From positions 1 through 32,331 of the forward strand of contig JAANWX010000032.1 of the NCBI GenBank assembly GCA_018263575.1: 32,331 bases of DNA, given 5' to 3'. The translations under genes were made by a program, and so were the position numbers. Within the stretch, counting starts at the first letter, position 1, and every line of letters begins with the position of its first letter. Positions 28,420-32,331 of this stretch are shown one piece after another. The notes below the pieces were generated by a model. That model had not been told where the DNA came from, did not search any database, and worked only from the letters and a program-made list of their open reading frames with translations. Origin of the DNA: Chloroflexota bacterium. Its GTDB lineage: Bacteria; Chloroflexota; Anaerolineae; Anaerolineales; UBA11858.

Positions 28420-29106
28420 ATGAATGATACTATTCAAGGATTGATTTTCGACTTCGATGGTTTGATTCTAGAAACCGAAGGCCCCATCTTCCAGGCTGTA
28501 CAGGAGGTTTACCAATCTTTTGGACAGGATTTAAGTTTAAGCACCTGGGGAGATGTTATCGGTCTCTCTCCCGCTGAACATGATCCCATAGCAGATTTAG
28601 AAGCCCTGGTCGGTAAGCGCTTGGACCGGGAGCGTCTAGAAGCCCATCTCAGCGACCGAGAACATGAACTAATTTTAGCACAAGAAGTTCTCCCAGGCAT
28701 TGAGGATACGATTAAGGAGGCCAAGGAGAAGAGACTCAAATTAGCAATCGCTTCCAGTTCCTCACATAAATGGGTGCAGGGACATTTGGAACGTCTAAAT
28801 TTATTGCCGCACTTTGATGTTATATGCTGCTCAGATGATGTAGAAAGAGCAAAACCTGACCCAGCTCTCTATCAGCTCGCTCTGGAAAAACTAGACTTAG
28901 ACCCTTCACAGGCCATCGTATTCGAAGACTCGCCCAATGGTGTTTTGGCCGCTAATCGAGCTGGTCTTTTTTCAGTGGTCATACCCACAGCATTGACTAA
29001 GCAACTCTCCCTGGATCACGCTGATATGCAGCTCGATTCTCTGGCTGGAGTATCACTCAATGAAATACTTGAGAGAATACAAGTTGACTCTCTATCAGGA
29101 GGTTAA
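28420..29106 (+). CDS. HAD-superfamily phosphatase (beta-phosphoglucomutase-like)
   Basis: The 228-residue enzyme has all HAD motifs: nucleophile Asp11 and acid/base Asp13 in FDFDGLILETE, motif II Ser in IASSSSHKW, the Lys in RAKPDPALY and the acidic motif IV in VFEDSPNG. A helical cap lies between residues ~20 and 85, so it is subfamily I, which acts on small sugar phosphates or similar; the substrate is unknown. GGAGG within its last codons serves the next gene, whose ATG lies one base after this stop, so the two are coupled. Confidence 0.92.
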   Translation: MNDTIQGLIFDFDGLILETEGPIFQAVQEVYQSFGQDLSLSTWGDVIGLSPAEHDPIADLEALVGKRLDRERLEAHLSDREHELILAQEVLPGIEDTIKEAKEKRLKLAIASSSSHKWVQGHLERLNLLPHFDVICCSDDVERAKPDPALYQLALEKLDLDPSQAIVFEDSPNGVLAANRAGLFSVVIPTALTKQLSLDHADMQLDSLAGVSLNEILERIQVDSLSGG

Positions 29107-29107
29107 G

Positions 29108-30211
29108 ATGAACACTGTTTTGAAAGTAATTGCCAAAATTATTGCCTTTCTTGTTGCCTTCTTGCTCGTGGTGGCTCTCCCCTTGTCAATTATTTCCTAC
29201 AATGTGGGGCGGGTCGTCTTCGACCCCCCCCTTGTTAAGCAGGTCGTCACCGATCTCGTTACCGAATCTGACCTGATTCCCGTAGCCTTGGAGTGGTTCT
29301 CTGAGCGCAGGGCAGAGGAGCGCTACGCAGAAGGAGAGGCCCAAGCCTGGCAGGATGAACCCGACATCGTCCAATTAATGTCCAAGTTGGATTCCGAAGA
29401 TTGGGGCGAAGTGCGCCAAGAAATCCTTCCAGACTCTATTCTATCCGGGTGGGTGTCAGTAAGCGTGGATGGTACTTACGAGTGGATCGACAATGAAGAC
29501 CGAGTACCTCAAATCACCTGGAGCATGGCTCCCTTTATCGAGCGCGCGGATGGCGACCATGGAAGAAAAGCAATTCTCATCGCCTACCGAGAACTTGACC
29601 CCTGCACTGAAGAAGAAATTGAAGATTTTCAATCACGTTTGGATGCTGCCCCAAAGGGAACTGAAGTGCTCTACAACCTTTGCCAATTCCCCGACCCATG
29701 GTATGAGGACCAAATTAGCGATTATATTGAATCCTTACGGAATTTGGTAAAAAACGTCCCCCCTGAATTTGCATTAACCGGCGAGCTAGCCCAAACAGAA
29801 GATACCGAAGGTGTAGGCCCCTCGGCCATCAAAAACCAGTTGCGAACCATCAGGCTGCTCATGAATCTGGCTCCTCTGATTCCCCTGGTATTGCTGCTCC
29901 TGATCTTGTTATTTACTGTCCGTTCCCTGAAAGGGCTGGGGATGTGGTGGGGTATTCCTATCACCCTGGGTAGTTTAATAACATTTATCATCGCCCTCTT
30001 ATACAGGCCTTTACTGACCGCTGCCCTGGCTTCCGGTCCTATGAGCGAGGTGCCAAGTATAATCCACGCCTCTGCCCAGAGAGGAATACTGCATCTCATG
30101 GCCGTCATCTTCCAACCCATGCGAGGACAGGCCCTGGTGGCGCTCTTATTAGGCATAGCACTACTCATTGTCATGATTGTTGCTAAATCTGAAAGAGCGG
30201 CAAACCAATAA
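29108..30211 (+). CDS. Membrane protein of unknown function
   Basis: The 367-residue protein has an N-terminal membrane helix (residues ~6-30, IAKIIAFLVAFLLVVALPLS), a polar extracytoplasmic region of about 230 residues with two Cys (DPCTEEEIEDF, LYNLCQFPDPW) that could form a disulfide, and three C-terminal helices (about 262-285, 293-315 and 343-362). The C-terminal segments contain LAPLIPLVLLLLILLFTVR and ALVALLLGIALLIVMIVA. The start at 29108 has GGAGG 5 bases upstream and follows the HAD stop by one base. I know no function for this layout. Confidence 0.8.
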   Translation: MNTVLKVIAKIIAFLVAFLLVVALPLSIISYNVGRVVFDPPLVKQVVTDLVTESDLIPVALEWFSERRAEERYAEGEAQAWQDEPDIVQLMSKLDSEDWGEVRQEILPDSILSGWVSVSVDGTYEWIDNEDRVPQITWSMAPFIERADGDHGRKAILIAYRELDPCTEEEIEDFQSRLDAAPKGTEVLYNLCQFPDPWYEDQISDYIESLRNLVKNVPPEFALTGELAQTEDTEGVGPSAIKNQLRTIRLLMNLAPLIPLVLLLLILLFTVRSLKGLGMWWGIPITLGSLITFIIALLYRPLLTAALASGPMSEVPSIIHASAQRGILHLMAVIFQPMRGQALVALLLGIALLIVMIVAKSERAANQ

Positions 30212-30293
30212 AGCAGATGGCGGCATGGCTCATGTAAGCTGCTCCCATAACAATCCTGCTCATCTTAAAGAACCTGTAAAAAGGAGGAGAAGG

Positions 30294-32297
30294 ATGAAAA
30301 AACACTATATTTTCACGCAAACCTTGTTTCAGGTATTAGTTTTGTTTTCATTGTCTATGGGAGTAGGCTTCCTATTGAGTGGTTGTGGTATTCTTCCAAG
30401 TGAACAAGGTATCTTGGATGTTTTCAATGAAACTACCAAGCCCCCTACATTCACACCTCTTCCGCCAACCTCTACCCCCCAAGACACGCCAACGGCAGTC
30501 CCACTTCCCTTTCAACCAAAGAATGTTCTAGAACCTTCAGTCAGTATCCACGAACATTTCGATAAAGTACAAAGCGTAGCTTTTTCACCCGATGGGCAAC
30601 TCCTAGCCTCGTCCAGCAGCGACTCGGTAGTAATGCTTGTAGATTCTGTAAGCGGTAAGTGGGTTCGGAATTTTTCTGGGCATGCTGGCTGGGCGAATAG
30701 TATTTCCTTTTCACCGAATGGAGAACTCTTGGCCTCTGGCCATGGGGATAACTCAGTCATCGTATGGGATGTCGGCAGCGGGGAAAAGCTAGAAACCTTC
30801 ACAGGACATACTAACTGGGTGAACAGTGTGGTTTTCTCGCCGGATGGATCTCTGCTTGCCTCTGGCAGCAGTGACAATACCATTAAAATTTGGGAGCTCA
30901 GCACTGGATTATTGTTGGATACTTTTACTGGACATACGGGCCGTGTCAACAGTATAGCATTCTCTCCAGATGGAAAGATCCTTGCTTCTGCGAGCGGAGA
31001 TGAAACGGTCAAGCTTTGGGACATGGATACAAGGCAGGAAATGGCCACAATCGAGGGCTTCCTAAGTGGAGCATGGCAAGTGATATTTTCCCCACATACT
31101 GGATTATTAGCCTCAGTTAGTGCCAGACAAGTCAAACTGTTGGACCCCACGACAGGGCAAGAAGTCTACACGCTCGATCAATTCGATAGTTGGGTAAACC
31201 AGATAGCCTTCTCTCCTGATGGATACATCATTGCCTCAGCAAATAAGGATGGAAGCGTGGGATTATGGGAGGCTGGTAATGGACAAAAATTATCTACGCT
31301 CCAAGGCCATTCTGAAGCAATTAACAGCGTGGCATTCTCCCCAGATGGACGATCAGTCGCTGCTGGGAGCGATGACGGGACCGTTAACGTTTGGGCCATC
31401 ACTGGCAATCCACTGCTGGCCACTCTCGATGGCCATACCCAATGGGTGAACAGTGTGGCCTTTTCACCCGATGGAAAGTATTTAGCTTCGGGAAGTGCCG
31501 ATCAGACCGTGAAAATCTGGGATGCTCGAAACTACACAATGGCACACAATCTCACAGGACATACGGAGAGCGTCAACAGCGTGGCTTTTTCACCCGATGG
31601 CAGCATTTTAGCATCCGCTGGCAGCGATCAACTTATTAAACTTTGGGATACCGCCAACTTCGAGGAGTTAAACACCCTGACCGGGCACGGTTATGCGATC
31701 AGGAGTGTTGCCTTTTCTTCCGATGGGAATACGCTGGCCTCTGCCAGTGGAGATGCAACCGTTAGGCTTTGGGATGTAACGACAGGGGAAGAAATATATA
31801 ATCTTGGGAGACAGATTGCAGGGGTTTGGAGCGTGGTATTCTCTCCGGATGGGAAGCGTTTAGCTTTTAGCAGCCTTGGAAGAATTGTCATGTGGAGCAT
31901 ACCCGAACAACAAGAGCTATTCAACATCCAAGCCCATGGTGACTGGGTGACCCAAGTGGCCTTCTCGCCCGATGGCAATTTGTTGGCGTCTGCAAGCCGG
32001 GATGGGATGGTAAAGATATGGGATGTCAATACCGGCCAGGAAATTTTTACCCTTCGAGGGCGATCAGATTGGGTGAATTGTGTCATCTTTTCGCCTGAGG
32101 AGGAAATTGTCGTCTCCGGAAGCAGTAATTATCGAGTCAACATGTGGCAGTTCACCGAGGAAGATGTATCGCTTGTCCTGGGAGGACACGCGGATTGGGT
32201 CAATGGCCTCGCTTTCTCTCCCAATGGCCAAGTGCTGGCTTCGGCAAGCAATGACAAAACCGTCAAGCTCTGGGATCTGACCCTCGCCTTCCCATAA
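30294..32297 (+). CDS. WD40-repeat lipoprotein, 14 blades
   Basis: The 667-residue exported protein has a type II signal peptide with the lipobox LLSGC, Cys31 being the lipidation site. A Thr/Pro-rich linker (residues ~50-80, TFTPLPPTSTPQDTPTAVP) follows. Then come 14 WD40 units of about 41-42 residues, each with GH..WVNSVAFSPDG..LAS and ..VKLWD endings, enough for two seven-bladed propellers. Units 5, 11 and 13 are the most divergent. The start at 30294 has AAGGAGGAG before it; upstream reading from 30177 is rejected. Such proteins are binding scaffolds on the cell surface; the partner is unknown. The gene may follow the membrane-protein gene in one transcript (82-bp gap). Confidence 0.92.
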   Translation: MKKHYIFTQTLFQVLVLFSLSMGVGFLLSGCGILPSEQGILDVFNETTKPPTFTPLPPTSTPQDTPTAVPLPFQPKNVLEPSVSIHEHFDKVQSVAFSPDGQLLASSSSDSVVMLVDSVSGKWVRNFSGHAGWANSISFSPNGELLASGHGDNSVIVWDVGSGEKLETFTGHTNWVNSVVFSPDGSLLASGSSDNTIKIWELSTGLLLDTFTGHTGRVNSIAFSPDGKILASASGDETVKLWDMDTRQEMATIEGFLSGAWQVIFSPHTGLLASVSARQVKLLDPTTGQEVYTLDQFDSWVNQIAFSPDGYIIASANKDGSVGLWEAGNGQKLSTLQGHSEAINSVAFSPDGRSVAAGSDDGTVNVWAITGNPLLATLDGHTQWVNSVAFSPDGKYLASGSADQTVKIWDARNYTMAHNLTGHTESVNSVAFSPDGSILASAGSDQLIKLWDTANFEELNTLTGHGYAIRSVAFSSDGNTLASASGDATVRLWDVTTGEEIYNLGRQIAGVWSVVFSPDGKRLAFSSLGRIVMWSIPEQQELFNIQAHGDWVTQVAFSPDGNLLASASRDGMVKIWDVNTGQEIFTLRGRSDWVNCVIFSPEEEIVVSGSSNYRVNMWQFTEEDVSLVLGGHADWVNGLAFSPNGQVLASASNDKTVKLWDLTLAFP

Positions 32298-32331
32298 GCT
32301 TCAGCCCCCTTAGGAAATCGCTTAAAAACAG

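Noticed and set aside
1-32331. tRNA-Sec or other tRNA/rRNA genes
   Set aside because: I saw no cloverleaf with a TTCGANNC-type arm and a CCA-like end in the gaps; a tRNAscan run would be needed to be sure.

Overview
The window reads as a chromosomal segment of an uncultured anaerobic bacterium, most likely Chloroflexota of the Anaerolineae type. This is an inference from gene content: a selenocysteine formate dehydrogenase, long-type formate-THF ligase, a PdxST operon, an Ycf45/SpoIIIAA-like R3H ATPase, WD40 lipoproteins and WYR-free small conserved proteins. No rRNA or tRNA was recognised to anchor the taxonomy.

Layout. 1-2.7 kb: end of an M24 hydrolase (DoeA-like), a DoeB-like deacylase and an M20 amidohydrolase, all + strand, closed by a perfect 21-bp palindromic terminator. 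2.8-5.1 kb, - strand: panB followed by an unrecognised 420-residue protein. 5.5-14.6 kb, + strand: one-carbon block with folD, fhs, fdhD, then NuoE-like and NuoF-like subunits and a formate dehydrogenase catalytic subunit whose gene is interrupted by an in-frame UGA. That UGA is followed by a hairpin with the same GGTCT loop and the same 18-nt spacing as the SECIS of E. coli fdhF, so the two halves are one selenoprotein. The block interconverts CO2/formate and 5,10-methylene-THF, the first steps of the methyl branch of the Wood-Ljungdahl pathway. No CODH/ACS, metF or sel genes are in the window.

14.6-19.3 kb is an accessory stretch with three toxin-antitoxin modules: a HigBA pair damaged at both genes, an intact HigBA pair with an operator-like palindrome, and a MazEF-like pair with a truncated toxin. 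Between them lie an ArsB/NhaD-type transporter with a secreted-type N-terminal domain, a small UspA-like protein and a densely palindromic 250-bp stretch. 19.4-24.4 kb: pdxS, pdxT, an acetyltransferase-like protein, the R3H ATPase and tmk. 24.5-27.5 kb, - strand: a helix-turn-helix/AAC(3)-like fusion, an enoyl-CoA hydratase, an SDR lacking its catalytic Tyr/Lys and an EthD-like protein. 27.6-32.3 kb: small conserved proteins, a HAD phosphatase, a membrane protein and a 14-repeat WD40 lipoprotein.

The strongest unexplained signal is non-coding. Several gene leaders are filled with low-complexity, imperfect tandem word arrays (ACTCATCACTC-type, GACTACCAGACTACC-type, GGAATCAGGGAACAGG-type, GTGAAACGTGAAATC-type). 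The same families recur at distant loci and usually stop at or just before the ribosome binding site or start codon. A second family is a palindrome built on AAACCTGG, seen three times.
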